A DNA stretch of 5,977 nt from Bacteroidota bacterium (lineage in GTDB: Bacteria; Bacteroidota; Bacteroidia; Cytophagales; Cyclobacteriaceae), in NCBI GenBank assembly GCA_023393375.1, contig JAEWLI010000073.1:1-5977 (forward strand), read 5' to 3'. Below the pieces are notes generated by a model. The model was not told where the DNA came from, did no database searches, and saw only the letters and a list, made by a program, of their open reading frames with translations. The first letter of the stretch is position 1. Every line of letters starts with the position of its first letter. Positions 5,776 through 5,977 of this stretch are shown piece after piece. The position numbers and the translations under genes are program-made.

Positions 5776-5977
5776 ATGTCAAGACAGCTAAGAAGTTCGA
5801 CAACCACCCAAGGCCGTATGATGGCAGGGGCAAGAAGTTTGTGGAGGGCCAATGGTGTCAAAGAAGAACAATTTGGCAAACCCATGATAGCAATCGCCAA
5901 TTCTTTTACACAATTTGTCCCGGGCCATGTTCATCTACACCAAATAGGACAATTTGTAAAGTCTGTGATCGAGAGTA
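5776..5977 (+). CDS. ilvD: Dihydroxy-acid dehydratase, N-terminal part (cut by window edge)
   Basis: IlvD dehydrates 2,3-dihydroxyisovalerate and 2,3-dihydroxy-3-methylvalerate to the 2-oxo acids that become valine/leucine and isoleucine. It is a cytoplasmic iron-sulfur enzyme. The first 67 codons are present. LRSSTTTQGRMMAGARSLW (5-23) followed by FGKPMIAIANSFTQFVPGH (33-51) and VHLHQIGQ (52-59) are near-diagnostic of the IlvD N-terminus and closely follow the E. coli enzyme (SATTTHGRNMAGARALWRA, NSFTQFVPGHVHL). The cluster-binding cysteines lie beyond the window. The start is the ATG at 5776, which gives the family's N-terminal length. No Shine-Dalgarno is visible, only an A/T-rich leader. 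An exact -7 box 28 nt upstream supports independent transcription from the glycan operon before it. Confidence 0.96.
   Translation, partial: MSRQLRSSTTTQGRMMAGARSLWRANGVKEEQFGKPMIAIANSFTQFVPGHVHLHQIGQFVKSVIES

Overview
The window looks like a chromosomal segment of a member of the Bacteroidota. The evidence is low GC, almost no Shine-Dalgarno sequences, several matches to the Bacteroidota promoter -7 box TAnnTTTG (one with a TTTG -33 box at the classical 20-nt spacing), and protein families common in that phylum (DUF4870, DUF2147, and a GT9 heptosyltransferase with a CRPC...CP..HF.C tail). I cannot name a genus.

Left part (1-1930, all minus strand). A DUF2147 secreted protein, a DUF4870 small membrane protein and an exported isoaspartyl peptidase/L-asparaginase (C-terminus cut by the window edge) lie head to tail. 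The spacings of 47 and 150 nt, plus a promoter box in front of DUF4870, suggest separate or only loosely linked transcription.

Middle part (2108-5388). A divergent cell-surface glycan locus. On the minus strand, a GT9 ADP-heptose:LPS heptosyltransferase-like gene with a TTG start is followed, through an ATGA stop/start overlap, by a small ORF of unknown function. On the plus strand, a GT4 glycosyltransferase is followed 10 nt later by a SAM-dependent methyltransferase with a hydrophobic C-terminal segment. The 221-nt divergent intergenic region holds a convincing minus-strand promoter, a weaker plus-strand candidate, and a leader with two short hairpins before the GT4 start. The likely joint role is assembly and decoration of lipopolysaccharide core or another surface glycan.

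Right part (5389-5977). A 387-nt gene-free stretch contains a degenerate 21-bp tandem duplication and the ilvD promoter, followed by the first 67 codons of ilvD (dihydroxy-acid dehydratase, branched-chain amino acid synthesis).

I see no tRNA, rRNA, CRISPR array, insertion sequence or recognisable defence system, and no clearly new system. The points most worth a second look are the orphan ORF coupled to the heptosyltransferase, the TTG start with its promoter, the structured GT4 leader and the 21-bp repeat before ilvD.
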